From the NCBI RefSeq assembly GCF_050337045.1, contig NZ_JAKJSO010000011.1, positions 62,001-126,000 of the forward strand: a stretch of 64,000 bases of DNA, read 5' to 3'. The DNA is from Photobacterium kagoshimensis (GTDB taxonomy: Bacteria; Pseudomonadota; Gammaproteobacteria; Enterobacterales; Vibrionaceae). A program made the position numbers and the translations under genes. The notes beneath the pieces are model-generated. The model worked only from the letters and a program-made list of their open reading frames with translations, did no database searches and was not told where the DNA came from. Shown here in pieces: positions 43,697-52,877 of the stretch; position 1 is the stretch's first letter, and the number at the start of each line of letters is the position of its first letter.

Positions 43697-45037
43697 TTAC
43701 CCTTCCTTCTCAATTTTGTCCAAGCACTCACGTAGCAATGGACCAAACTCATACTTACCTGGGCATACATACGTACATAGAGCCAGATCTTCTTCATCTA
43801 ACTCAAGCGCACCCAGTAGTTGCGCGCTATCGCTATCACCAGCACAAAGGTCACGAAGTAACAGTGTTGGTTCGATGTCTAGTGGCATTACTTTTTCGTA
43901 GTTACCAATTGGCACCATTGAACGCTCACTACCGTTAGTCGTGGTTGTCATGTTGAACAACTGACCAGGGAAGAATTGGCTCAAGAACGAACGTGTTACA
44001 GAGAATTTGTTTTTACCTGGTGCGATCCAGCCCATGAATTCTTTTTCATAGCCTTCACGAAGTGCCGTTACTTGAAGGTGGTAACGACCAAGGTATGCAT
44101 GTGGACCAACCGCTTTCGTTGCATTCAGAACAGAGCCTGATAGCACACGGATTTGACCTGGCATCATCTCAGAATCAGTGATTTGCTCGATAGCAGCACC
44201 AATTTGAGTACGCACAAGACGCGGGTTGTTCACAACAGGACCACCAAGGGCAATAACGCGATCTGTGTATAGCTCACCCGTTAGGAAAAGCTGACCGAAC
44301 GCGATAACGTCTTGATAGTTGATGTGCCATGCAACATTCGCTGCATCAGCACCGAACAATTTGTGGATGTGAGTACCAACAAGGCCTGATGGGTGTGGGC
44401 CGTTGAATACATGCTCTTCAACATTTGCTTCAGAGCTACGAGGTAGGCTCGAACCTGCTTTACAAACCATTACTTTGCCGCTTGTTAAGCGAGAAAGCAG
44501 AGTTAGACCAGCAACAAACGCATCGCTTTGTTCGTTGATAATTAACTCAGGGTTTGCAGCTAGTGGGTTGGTATCAATAGCCGTAACAAAGATAGCCTTT
44601 GTTTCAGCATCAATAGCAGGCACTTTGCTAAATGGACGGGTACGAAGCGCTGTCCACATGCCAGATTCTACTAACTGCTCAACCACAACAGCACGATCGA
44701 GTTGTGCTAGTTGGTCTGCATTGTAGCTGTTAAATGTGATTTGCTCGTTGCCTTCTACATCGATAACAACCGATTGTAGAACACGCTTAGCACCACGATT
44801 GATTTCAGTAACCTTACCAGCGGCCGGAGCAGTGAATTTAACGCCAGGGTTCTTCTTATCTTCAAAAAGAACCTGACCTTTCTTCACTACATCCCCTACG
44901 CGAGTATGCATTGTAGGACGCATACCAACATATTCTTCGCCAAGCAAGGCAACACGTGTGATGGCATTACCATCATTTATCGCCTGGGTAGGAGTCCCTG
45001 AAATTGGGATATCCAGACCCTTTTTTATTGTAATCAT
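43697..45037 (-). CDS. nqrA: Na(+)-NQR subunit A
   Basis: NqrA is the cytosolic subunit of sodium-pumping NADH:ubiquinone reductase. From the ATG at 45037 the protein has 446 residues, the same as V. cholerae NqrA, starting MITIKKGLDIPISG. The frame is open 87 bases further upstream, but that part (with FFFPVNVVQ) is not like the family. It is the first gene of the operon, so the promoter lies in 45038-45453. The ribosome site is weak (AAGTGCG). Confidence 0.97.
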   Translation of the reverse strand: MITIKKGLDIPISGTPTQAINDGNAITRVALLGEEYVGMRPTMHTRVGDVVKKGQVLFEDKKNPGVKFTAPAAGKVTEINRGAKRVLQSVVIDVEGNEQITFNSYNADQLAQLDRAVVVEQLVESGMWTALRTRPFSKVPAIDAETKAIFVTAIDTNPLAANPELIINEQSDAFVAGLTLLSRLTSGKVMVCKAGSSLPRSSEANVEEHVFNGPHPSGLVGTHIHKLFGADAANVAWHINYQDVIAFGQLFLTGELYTDRVIALGGPVVNNPRLVRTQIGAAIEQITDSEMMPGQIRVLSGSVLNATKAVGPHAYLGRYHLQVTALREGYEKEFMGWIAPGKNKFSVTRSFLSQFFPGQLFNMTTTTNGSERSMVPIGNYEKVMPLDIEPTLLLRDLCAGDSDSAQLLGALELDEEDLALCTYVCPGKYEFGPLLRECLDKIEKEG

Positions 45038-45453
45038 ACGCACTTGCACTACATTAACGGGAAAAAAGAAATTTTCTATTGCGCAATTAAGACACGACTT
45101 TCCATCGTCCGAAGCCGGCTTCATATCCTACACCGACGCCGCAACATCCTATTAACCAGCTCATCACAACTTATTGCGATAAGCTTTTTTCAAGCCCGCG
45201 ATTCTATCATTAATCAAACGGTTTTTACTATGTTAATCCGTACTTATCGGGGCGAAAATCGGCAATGAATGAGATGGCAATACTTTCAGTAGCGAATAAA
45301 TTTGAACTAATGCACATTTCGAACTGATAGTGCTTTTGTACATCTCATTTGCACTTGAAGCCAAACATCCACAACAAACAAACAAGTTTTAAACACCGGC
45401 AACAAGTGCTCAGCAATCGGCTTGGGAGAATGTGTCTCAACTTTTACAAATTG
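45038..45453. other. Intergenic region upstream of nqrA
   Basis: This 416-base region must contain the nqr promoter. It is AT-rich, and I see no terminator for the TRAP-protein gene, small ORF or operator I would defend. Confidence 0.45.
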
Positions 45454-46539
45454 TTAATCGATATTCACATCTGCATTATCGGTCACCCTGCCATATTCAC
45501 GTACTGCGATTAAAAACTGCTGGTACGACTCATGGATTTTCTTAATGCTTGGATCTTGTTGGCTCCGTTCCTGTAGCAGCTGCTTATTGATCGTTTTTAA
45601 GTGCGACAGAACAGGTTCAGGGAAGGCTTTTAACTGAACATCATGCTCATTGAGCAACACGCTAAGCGCGTTAACATTTTTGACCGTGTATTCATCCAGC
45701 ATATTCTGGCTTGTTGCACGCGCAGCTGTTTCAACAATGGCTTTAAGATCAGCGGGCAGTGCTTGAAACGCATCTTTGTTGATTAAAAATTCCATATTGG
45801 TACTTGGCTCATGCCAGGCTGGGTAGTAGTAATAACGTGCAGCATTATGAAGCCCAAAAGCAAGATCATTGAAAGGGCCTACCCACTCGGTTGCATCAAT
45901 CGCCCCCGTTTCTAATGCCGTAAATAGCTCCCCTCCCGGTAAGCTAACGGGGATGCCTCCAGCACGTTTTAATACCTCGGCACCATAGCCAGGCAGACGC
46001 ATTTTCAGCCCTTTAAGATCACTAATATCTTTTATCTCGGTATTGAACCAGCCCCCCATTTGGGTGCCAGTATTTCCCCCAGCCAGTGGGATCACCCCAT
46101 AAGGCGCATACAATTCTTGCCACAATGCTAACCCGCCACCATAGTGTAGCCATGCATTCATTTCTTGCGCTGTCATTCCAAAGGGCACCGCGGCAAAAAA
46201 AGGCGCTGCTGGTATCTTATCTTCCCAATAATAAGCCGCAGAGTGTCCCATTTGCGCTGTCCCTTTAGATACCGCATTAAAGACTTCAAAGCTAGGCACT
46301 AACTCCCCCGCACCGTAAACTTTGATCACCATTTTCCCAGCACTTAACCGTGCGACTTGCTCAGCAAAATACTCAGGGGCAAAACCTAATCCAGGGAACC
46401 CTTTAGGCCATGAGGTCACTAGTTTCCATTCAACGAGCGGAGTATCAGCACTGCTATCGGAAGAAGCTTCACGATCACATGCACCTAAAATGAAGACAGT
46501 AGCTACTATAAGGGCTACGCGGAAAAGTCGCTTTATCAT
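45454..46539 (-). CDS. TRAP transporter substrate-binding lipoprotein (DctP family)
   Basis: The 361-residue precursor has a lipobox (LGAC, Cys21), so it is probably membrane-anchored rather than free in the periplasm. The mature part has the DctP/TAXI-like fold signatures: WKLVTSWPKGFPG near 36, GAGELVPSFEVFNAVSKGTAQM near 75, and LKGLKMRLPGYGAEVLKRAGG near 180. This group often binds 2-oxo acids or other carboxylates. The permease subunits (DctQ, DctM) are not adjacent, so it may work with a distant permease or act as a sensor. No terminator was seen after it. Confidence 0.92.
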   Translation of the reverse strand: MIKRLFRVALIVATVFILGACDREASSDSSADTPLVEWKLVTSWPKGFPGLGFAPEYFAEQVARLSAGKMVIKVYGAGELVPSFEVFNAVSKGTAQMGHSAAYYWEDKIPAAPFFAAVPFGMTAQEMNAWLHYGGGLALWQELYAPYGVIPLAGGNTGTQMGGWFNTEIKDISDLKGLKMRLPGYGAEVLKRAGGIPVSLPGGELFTALETGAIDATEWVGPFNDLAFGLHNAARYYYYPAWHEPSTNMEFLINKDAFQALPADLKAIVETAARATSQNMLDEYTVKNVNALSVLLNEHDVQLKAFPEPVLSHLKTINKQLLQERSQQDPSIKKIHESYQQFLIAVREYGRVTDNADVNID

Positions 46540-46934
46540 TCAATCTTCCTTGTATCGCACTTTTTATAATTATCGAGACGAGATTGCTGTACAGCGTTAC
46601 CCGCTCAGTATAGCCAGTGAATGACGATTCGTTTTTGATGATAGAAGATGTTTTAGCGCAATAATGCTTGAGGCATCAAAGATCCCTCTCTTGAAGATAA
46701 AAAGATTGTCTACATTTAACTCAAATTGAGCGATAACACACAAAAAAGTACCAATACACACATGGTCTTTCATTACAGTGAGTAATGAGGGAGAAAATAG
46801 GGAATGAAAAAGAAGAGGTTTTTCGCTTAATGCACAATCAGCCACTTCACAGCAGCTGATTTGTCACACGCGATAATGGCGTGCTTCGTTCTAAATTCGT
46901 TTGCTAATAAGGTATTTATTAGGACATATTCGCC
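46540..46934. other. Intergenic region between the TRAP gene and bolA
   Basis: An 82-codon open frame on the minus strand (46597-46845) lacks a ribosome site and protein-like composition, and I do not accept it. No terminator or operator is clear in these 395 bases. Confidence 0.45.
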
Positions 46935-47243
46935 TTACTTACCACCACCGTGGCAAGCTGGTGATAATGGTGCGCCATCCATCATCTTCTTCCATTCAAC
47001 CTCAGTGTAAGTATGAATAGCCAGTGCATGGATATGGTTAGCTAACTCATCGGCTAACACGCTATTTACCGCACGATGACGCGCTATAAGGCGTTTACCT
47101 TCAAATTCAGCACATACAATCACCACTTTGAAATGGCTTTCCGAGCCTGCAGGTACATTATGCATGTAACTCTCATTCACTACATCAAGATGAGCAGGTG
47201 AAAATGCGTGCTCTAGTTTTTCAATAATACGTTCTTGCAACAT
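46935..47243 (-). CDS. bolA: BolA family protein
   Basis: BolA proteins work with monothiol glutaredoxins in iron-sulfur handling and, in E. coli, influence cell shape under stress. The 102-residue protein has the conserved HFKVVIVCAEFEGKRLIARHR core with the cluster-binding histidine, and ends in a glycine-rich, His-containing tail (CHGGGK). The length fits BolA rather than IbaG. It is divergent from rlmG. Confidence 0.95.
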   Translation of the reverse strand: MLQERIIEKLEHAFSPAHLDVVNESYMHNVPAGSESHFKVVIVCAEFEGKRLIARHRAVNSVLADELANHIHALAIHTYTEVEWKKMMDGAPLSPACHGGGK

Positions 47244-47347
47244 CTAAATCACCGAAAAGGACGACGGGCTGAAAAATCTATGTGACGCATCCCAAAGGTT
47301 TTGCGACAATAGCAGTAATTCGTAAACATACCTGAAAGTTATCCGTA

Positions 47348-48472
47348 ATGAAACCAGCGCTAACTCTGCTTGATCGTACCTTGCACCTTTCCCGTTACCC
47401 GCAACGTAAAAACGAAACCCTGCAAGCATGGGATGCTGCAGATGAGTACCTGATCAATCATACTCATGACATGGCGCTAGACCCTCAACGGCCAATCCTC
47501 ATCCTCAATGATAGCTTTGGCGCATTAAGCTGTTGGTTTGCTGAAAAAGGCCAAGTCACCAGCATTAGCGACTCTTATGTGGCCCAGCAAGGTTGTCGCC
47601 AAAATTTGGCCGCAAACGAACTGCCAGCAATCACCCAACTCGATTGCCTTGCCACGCTGCCAGCCAACCCACAATTGGTACTCATTAAACTGCCGAAAAA
47701 CAACCGCTTGCTAACATGGCAACTTCAGCAGCTGTGTCATTTAGTACCCGATGATTGTGTCATCATCGGGGCAGGTAAAGCCAAAGAGATCCATACATCA
47801 ACATTAAAACTGTGTGAAAAGTTCTTAGGTGAAACCAAAACATCATTAGCGGTTAAAAAAGCGCGTTTAGTCTTTATAAAGGCAGATAAAACACTCGCTA
47901 AACCGATGCCAACCCCAAAAACATGGGATGTACCAGAGCATGGTTTTACGCTGACCAATCACGCCAATGTCTTTTCCGGTGAAAGCTTAGATATCGGTGG
48001 GCGCTTTTTGTTGGATCACATTCCACAAGACCCGAATCTCAAACAAATTATCGACCTAGGCTGTGGCAATGGTGTTATTAGCTTAAAAGCGGCACAACTG
48101 AATCCACAGGCAAACATTACTAGCGTTGATGAAAGTTATATGGCTGCGGCATCTTGCCGAGAAAATGCCAAGTTAAACCTTGATAACCCAGAACAAATTC
48201 ATGCTATCGTCAATAACTGTTTAGATGGTTTGGAAGCTGACTGGGCAGATTTAGTGTTATGTAACCCACCTTTCCATCAGCAGAATGCGGTCACAGATCA
48301 TATTGCTTGGCAGATGTTCTGTGATGCACAGCAAGTTCTTCGTCCTAATGGACAGTTAATCGTCATCGGTAATCGCCAACTGGGATACGATGAAAAAATG
48401 AAACGCATATTTGGCAACGTGAAAAAGATTGCCCAAAATAGCAAATTTATTATTTACCAATCTGGCAAATAA
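47348..48472 (+). CDS. rlmG: 23S rRNA (guanine-1835-N2)-methyltransferase RlmG
   Basis: RlmG methylates G1835 in 23S rRNA. The 374-residue protein has an inactive N-terminal methyltransferase-like half (about 1-190) and an active C-terminal half with the SAM site DLGCGNGVISLKAA near 235 and the catalytic LCNPPFHQ motif near 303. Length and two-half layout match RlmG, although the similar RsmC cannot be fully excluded. It is divergent from bolA. Confidence 0.94.
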   Translation: MKPALTLLDRTLHLSRYPQRKNETLQAWDAADEYLINHTHDMALDPQRPILILNDSFGALSCWFAEKGQVTSISDSYVAQQGCRQNLAANELPAITQLDCLATLPANPQLVLIKLPKNNRLLTWQLQQLCHLVPDDCVIIGAGKAKEIHTSTLKLCEKFLGETKTSLAVKKARLVFIKADKTLAKPMPTPKTWDVPEHGFTLTNHANVFSGESLDIGGRFLLDHIPQDPNLKQIIDLGCGNGVISLKAAQLNPQANITSVDESYMAAASCRENAKLNLDNPEQIHAIVNNCLDGLEADWADLVLCNPPFHQQNAVTDHIAWQMFCDAQQVLRPNGQLIVIGNRQLGYDEKMKRIFGNVKKIAQNSKFIIYQSGK

Positions 48473-48549
48473 CCAGAACAACAAGCATTTATGATTTGCC
48501 GACGTACTTATGTGTCATGGCAGTCGATACTTCAGCTAAGGATAAGAAA

Positions 48550-49119
48550 ATGAAGAAGTTTTTTTTAGTGGCATCTGTTCTTGCGCTATCAGCATGTTCC
48601 GCCCCACAAGCACCGCAACTCACACTTGCACCGACACCAGTTATTGCAACCCAAGCGAGTGTTAACGGTACGCATGTTAATTTGACGAGCCAAGATTTGC
48701 GCCCTGCACAATTTATCGCTGTGGTTGATACCGGCCGCCAAAATGTAGAGCCAATTCATGCTTCTCAAAACTTACGAGTCACACTGGAAGATGCATTAGC
48801 GCGTCAGCTAACCGCACAAGGCTATAAATTAGATAAAAACAGTAAAGGCACGTTGCGCCTTGATATTCTGGAAGCCATGGTAAACGTTAAACACAGCGTA
48901 ATGAGCCATGAATTAAGCAGCAAGCTACAACTACAACTAGTGGTAGATTCGCCTAAAGGTAAGTTCGTTAAACGCTACGCAGGTAAATCTGATAAAACTG
49001 GGGCGATGAGTGCGTCGACTGAAGATATGGAACTGGCACTAAACGGCCTGATGACTGCCGTACTTAACGATATTTACGCGGATGCGGAACTGAATAATTA
49101 CATGCAGGAAAACCTATAA
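48550..49119 (+). CDS. YajG-like lipoprotein
   Basis: From the ATG at 48550 the product has 189 residues and a lipobox (LSAC, acylated Cys16). AAGGA lies about 8 bases before the start; an upstream in-frame ATG at 48496 would spoil the signal peptide. The mature part resembles the YajG family of uncertain function, with DTGRQNVEPIHASQNLR and LEDALARQLTAQGYKL segments. In E. coli yajG is upstream of ampG, and an AmpG-like gene lies 1.1 kb downstream here, which supports the call. The stop shares one base with the cyclophilin start. Confidence 0.88.
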   Translation: MKKFFLVASVLALSACSAPQAPQLTLAPTPVIATQASVNGTHVNLTSQDLRPAQFIAVVDTGRQNVEPIHASQNLRVTLEDALARQLTAQGYKLDKNSKGTLRLDILEAMVNVKHSVMSHELSSKLQLQLVVDSPKGKFVKRYAGKSDKTGAMSASTEDMELALNGLMTAVLNDIYADAELNNYMQENL

Positions 49120-49682
49120 TGCGCAAATTTTTAGCGGCCTTAACCATTATGGCAGCAACAATACCGCTATCGGTGCAAGCGGCAACGCAAGTGGAAGTCA
49201 GCACCAACCTTGGTGATTTCACTATTCAACTTGACGAACAAAAAGCGCCAGTGAGTAGCAAAAACTTTTTGCGTTACGTTGCAGATGGTAGCTACGAAGG
49301 TACGATTTTTCATCGTGTGATCCCAGGTTTCATGGCCCAAGGTGGCGGTTTTGATGAAGACTTAACTCGCCGTCCATCTTACGAGCCAATCAAAAACGAA
49401 GGGGCTAATGGTCTGAAAAATGATCGTGCAACTGTCGCGATGGCACGTACCCAAGATCCAAATTCTGCGACCCGTCAATTTTACATTAACTACCAAAATA
49501 ACGGCTTCCTGAATGCCAATGCTAACCAAGCTGGCTATGCGGTATTCGGTAAAGTTGTGAAGGGCTTCTCAGTAATTGAAAAAATGGCGACAATTCCTAC
49601 CACGACTATTCGCTCAATGGGTATGAAAGATGTGCCGCAACAACCTATAGTTATTAAGACAATTAAAACTATTAATAACTAA
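49119..49682 (+). CDS. Periplasmic peptidyl-prolyl isomerase (cyclophilin, PpiA-like)
   Basis: The 187-residue precursor has a signal peptide (about 1-21, ending VQA). The mature part is a cyclophilin domain with the catalytic FHRVIPGFMAQGG near 65 and MARTQDPNSATRQFYIN near 107. Bacterial cyclophilins of this type speed proline isomerisation of exported proteins. It is translationally coupled to the YajG-like gene and followed by a perfect hairpin. Confidence 0.94.
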   Translation: MRKFLAALTIMAATIPLSVQAATQVEVSTNLGDFTIQLDEQKAPVSSKNFLRYVADGSYEGTIFHRVIPGFMAQGGGFDEDLTRRPSYEPIKNEGANGLKNDRATVAMARTQDPNSATRQFYINYQNNGFLNANANQAGYAVFGKVVKGFSVIEKMATIPTTTIRSMGMKDVPQQPIVIKTIKTINN

Positions 49683-49689
49683 GTGACGA

Positions 49690-49719
49690 TCACCAGAGTG
49701 TGATCCGACACTCTGGTGA
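49690..49719 (+). terminator. Perfect 12-bp hairpin after the cyclophilin gene
   Basis: TCACCAGAGTGT and ACACTCTGGTGA form a perfect stem with a 6-nt loop, 7 bases after the stop. The following CTTTATG is a weak U-tract. It ends 4 bases before the next ATG, so it may act as a terminator or as a translational control. Confidence 0.6.
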
Positions 49720-49723
49720 CTTT

Positions 49724-50095
49724 ATGCTTACATTAATCTCCGATAACAGCCTTTCGCGCAACGCTATTACGCAAGCTGTGCATGCTCATGTGGAAGAGTT
49801 CGCCCCTGCCCTTGCGCTTACCACACTCAACACCATCCATGGTCGTACTTGTTTCTCCTCACTCGAAGAGATCTGCACTGAACACCTGCATGAATGGTGG
49901 GGACTCGCCATTACAACAGGCCAACCCGATAACCATTATGAATCAACTTACTGGTACTTACTTCACTTACTCGAAGCGATAGAAGAACACCAACTTCTGG
50001 GCAATATGTTTGTTCAGCATAAAGTAACTAGCTGTGCAAATTATCTGCTCGGGTTGGGGCCAGCGCCTAAAAATACGCATGGCGCTAGACCATAA
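49724..50095 (+). CDS. Conserved-looking protein of unknown function
   Basis: I do not recognise this 123-residue protein (131 from a GTG at 49700). It looks soluble and helical, with two tryptophan-rich stretches (LHEWWGLAI and STYWYLLHLLEAIEEHQ) and three cysteines, and has no signal peptide. No Shine-Dalgarno site is visible; the start lies 4 bases after a perfect hairpin, so its translation may be structure-controlled. Codon use is like the neighbours, which supports it being real. Confidence 0.6.
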   Translation: MLTLISDNSLSRNAITQAVHAHVEEFAPALALTTLNTIHGRTCFSSLEEICTEHLHEWWGLAITTGQPDNHYESTYWYLLHLLEAIEEHQLLGNMFVQHKVTSCANYLLGLGPAPKNTHGARP

Positions 50096-50253
50096 ATATC
50101 ATTTAACGTAAAAATAACCGTTACATCCTTGCTTTATTGCCTTAATTCACAATAGATTACCTCTGTAGCGCTCTATTCACCGAGCGTTACAGATAAAGGC
50201 TGATCATCCGTTACACTCGATTGGCTGAGTACCTATTCGTCATTGAGGTAAAT

Positions 50254-51627
50254 ATGGATCAATCATTAGAAAACAATACAAAATTAGGATGGCGAGTATA
50301 CCTAGAACGTAAAGTTCTCATCATGCTGGCATTGGGCTTCTCGTCGGGCCTGCCTATTTTGCTTGTTTTCGGGACCCTGTCGTTTTGGCTACGTGAAGCC
50401 GAAGTCAGCCGTACCGACATTGGCTTCTTTAGTTGGGTTGCCTTAGCTTATGGTTTCAAATGGATCTGGTCACCACTGATCGACCGCTTCCCTATCCCAC
50501 TATTTTCACATCTCTTAGGCCGCCGTCGTGGCTGGATGGTATTTTCTCAATTGCTGATTATTGCCTCATTGTGCGGTATGGCTATCAGTAACCCGCAGGT
50601 TGACCTCATGCAACTGGCGATTTTCGCTGTGATTGTTGCCTTTGCTTCAGCCTCGCAAGATATCGTGATAGATGCATACCGCATTGAGTTAGCCACAGAG
50701 CGCTTACAAGCCGCCTTGGCTGCGGCCTACATGACAGGCTACCGCCTTGCCATGATCATGGCAGGTGCGGGGGCACTGGCATTTGCCGCCTGGTTTGGTT
50801 CAGATACCCTCTACGATGTAACAGGCTGGAAAATGGCCTACTTCATCATGGCTGGTTTTATGTTAGTTGGGCTTATCACCGCCCTTTGCATAAAAGAACC
50901 AAGCATAGACTCGAGCGCAATCGATAATGTTGAAAAAACATTCCGTCTGTCTTTACTCAACAAAGGGATGAATCCGCTGGCTGCAAAAGGGGTCGCTTGG
51001 TTCTATACCGCTGCCATTATGCCGTTCCAAGATTTCTTTTCACGCTACGGACGCCATGCCCTACTTATCCTCGTATTGATCGGCTGTTACCGTATTTCAG
51101 ATGTCGTGATGGGTGTCATGGCTAATGCCTTCTATGTCGATATGGGCTTTACCAAAACTCAAGTTGCTTCAGTCTCTAAAGTGTACGGCGTTATTATGAC
51201 CTTGGCGGGAGCAGGCCTGGGTGGGATCATGGTAAGCAAATACGGCACCATGCGTATTTTAGCCTTGGGCGCAGTACTCTCTGCATTTACTAACTTACTC
51301 TTTGTTGCCTTTACCTATATGGGAAACAGCATTCCTATGCTAACCGCTGTTATCTCGCTTGATAATCTGAGTGCAGGAATTGCAACAGCGGCTTTCATCA
51401 CCTACATGTCGAGCCTCACCAACGTCGCTTTTTCAGCAACCCAATACGCATTGTTTAGTTCAATCATGCTGCTTTTCCCTAAGTTTATTGCCGGTTTTTC
51501 TGGCATGTATGTCGATAACTTTGGTTATAACACCTTTTTCTTTACGACGGCATTAATCGGTTTACCCGTGCTGGTACTGATTTACTTAGTCAACAAGGGG
51601 CAAACAGAAGCTAGCCATGCAAAATAA
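50254..51627 (+). CDS. ampG: AmpG-like muropeptide permease (MFS)
   Basis: AmpG brings anhydro-muropeptides from the periplasm into the cytosol for peptidoglycan recycling. The 457-residue protein has at least 12 membrane segments and AmpG-like motifs near the N terminus (ALGFSSGLPILLVFGTLSFWL) and KWIWSPLIDRFPIP. TTGAGGT lies 5-6 bases before the ATG at 50254; an upstream in-frame start is not supported. It follows yajG-ppiA at a small distance, as in several gammaproteobacteria. Confidence 0.9.
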   Translation: MDQSLENNTKLGWRVYLERKVLIMLALGFSSGLPILLVFGTLSFWLREAEVSRTDIGFFSWVALAYGFKWIWSPLIDRFPIPLFSHLLGRRRGWMVFSQLLIIASLCGMAISNPQVDLMQLAIFAVIVAFASASQDIVIDAYRIELATERLQAALAAAYMTGYRLAMIMAGAGALAFAAWFGSDTLYDVTGWKMAYFIMAGFMLVGLITALCIKEPSIDSSAIDNVEKTFRLSLLNKGMNPLAAKGVAWFYTAAIMPFQDFFSRYGRHALLILVLIGCYRISDVVMGVMANAFYVDMGFTKTQVASVSKVYGVIMTLAGAGLGGIMVSKYGTMRILALGAVLSAFTNLLFVAFTYMGNSIPMLTAVISLDNLSAGIATAAFITYMSSLTNVAFSATQYALFSSIMLLFPKFIAGFSGMYVDNFGYNTFFFTTALIGLPVLVLIYLVNKGQTEASHAK

Positions 51628-51726
51628 TGTCTGCAATTTTCGTCGTAAATGACTAGTTAGTTAGACGATGTACAATTACATTTTTTGCTCGCCATGCCCC
51701 TTTAACCAGAGATAACCCCAAATAGG

Positions 51727-51755
51727 CATCAACAAGACGCTCATTCTTGTTGATG
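51727..51755. other. Hairpin after ampG
   Basis: CATCAACAAG pairs perfectly with CTTGTTGATG around a 9-nt loop. The absence of a T-run leaves its role (terminator or processing site) open. Confidence 0.45.
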
Positions 51756-51905
51756 TCAAACCATCTCGGCATTCATGCCGTCTAACCTAACGATAAAACC
51801 GCACAAAAAACCACCACAAAACGCATCGACCTCATACTATTTTCAAAAAGTTCAAATTATTTCCCCGAATAGCTCACAAAAAAACGCCAAATGTAACCGA
51901 TTACA

Positions 51906-51921
51906 GGCGATCTGGATCACA
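51906..51921 (+). promoter_or_regulatory. CRP-like site upstream of the OmpK porin
   Basis: GGCGATCTGGATCACA matches the CRP palindrome TGTGA-N6-TCACA at 8 of 10 key positions (right half perfect), 132 bases before the ATG. Tsx-type nucleoside porins are CRP-controlled in enterics. Confidence 0.6.
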
Positions 51922-52052
51922 TTTAGCAAAGGTTTGCGCAATCGTTACATTCACAATGGTGACATAAACCCATAAAATGCTCGCCATCGAATCGGGCAAC
52001 CCTTTTAAACCAGCCTGAAATAACGACGACATAATCAACGAGAGTTTGAACA

Positions 52053-52787
52053 ATGCGTAAATCACTAGTAGCAATGAGCGTACTGGCTGCAGCAGCAGCA
52101 CTTCCAGCACAAGCTGAATACCTATACGGCTTCGGTAACGTAAGCGTGAACTACCTAGATTGGTCTAAGGGTACTGAAGCTCGTTCAGATGGCGGTAAAA
52201 AAGATTTCGCTTACATTGAACTTGAAGGTGGTGCGGGTTTTGATTGGGGTGAGCTATACGGTTTCTTCGATCTTGAAAACGTACAAGACGGTGCTGATAA
52301 AACACGCGCTGCAAGCAAAGGTTCAATCCAGTACAAAACTGGCTTAGATGAAGTTCGTCTATTCGCACAAACTTATTCAACAGAGAATGGCGGTTGGCAC
52401 GTTCGTAACAACGTTGTAGGTCTATCTTACAAGCTAACTGGTGAAAACTGGTTCTTCAACCCTTGGGCTGGCTTCCACCACACAAATACTGCTGGTTTCG
52501 TTGGTATGAACGGTGGTATGGCTGGTTGGGTTACTGGTTATAACTTTGATGCATTCGGTCAGAGTTTCTCTCTAAGCAACTGGCACGAAACAGAGTTTGC
52601 TCGTAAAGAAGCATACGCAAAAGCAGCTAGTGAAACAGACAAGTTATCTATGAACGGTGCTGTAGCGGCATGGTGGAATGTTACGGATAACGTAACAACT
52701 GGTATCCAATACCGTTACTCAAACAATAAGCTTGGCCAAACTAACTACGGCAATGCTGTTATCTACTCTGTGAAATATAACTTCTAA
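52053..52787 (+). CDS. ompK: OmpK/Tsx-family outer-membrane porin
   Basis: The 244-residue precursor has a signal peptide ending AQA near 21. The mature part is a beta-barrel with alternating aromatic strands and a terminal phenylalanine (SVKYNF), and resembles the nucleoside-specific Tsx channel and OmpK, the vibriophage KVP40 receptor. Conserved features are YLYGFGNVSVNYLDW at the mature N terminus and GEWFFNPWAGFHHT-like central segments. Codon bias is strong, so it is likely abundant. A terminator follows. Confidence 0.92.
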   Translation: MRKSLVAMSVLAAAAALPAQAEYLYGFGNVSVNYLDWSKGTEARSDGGKKDFAYIELEGGAGFDWGELYGFFDLENVQDGADKTRAASKGSIQYKTGLDEVRLFAQTYSTENGGWHVRNNVVGLSYKLTGENWFFNPWAGFHHTNTAGFVGMNGGMAGWVTGYNFDAFGQSFSLSNWHETEFARKEAYAKAASETDKLSMNGAVAAWWNVTDNVTTGIQYRYSNNKLGQTNYGNAVIYSVKYNF

Positions 52788-52808
52788 TAGTTATAATCAG
52801 ACTGATTC

Positions 52809-52838
52809 AAAAAAGGCGCCTAGAGCGCCTTTTTTATT
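52809..52838. terminator. Bidirectional terminator
   Basis: AGGCGC...GCGCCT around a TAGA loop is flanked by A6 and T6, between the convergent porin and TPR-GGDEF genes. Confidence 0.92.
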
Positions 52839-52877
52839 GCCTGAAAACGTAAACTCATTTCGTTAAGTAACATCATA

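Larger units (their letters stand above)
51628..52052. other. Intergenic region before the OmpK porin gene
   Basis: This 425-base region holds a 10-bp hairpin (51727-51755), without a U-tract, that may end the ampG transcript. Further right lies a CRP-like site (51906-51921). A TTTGCGCAAT stretch next to it recalls CytR-type boxes but is not decisive. Confidence 0.5.

Noticed and set aside
46597..46845. 82-codon minus-strand ORF between the TRAP gene and bolA
   Set aside because: No Shine-Dalgarno site and no recognisable protein pattern; probably a chance open frame in AT-rich DNA.
51775..51975. 66-codon plus-strand ORF before the OmpK gene
   Set aside because: No ribosome site, low-complexity Asn/Lys/Pro composition, and it crosses the CRP-like site and promoter region.
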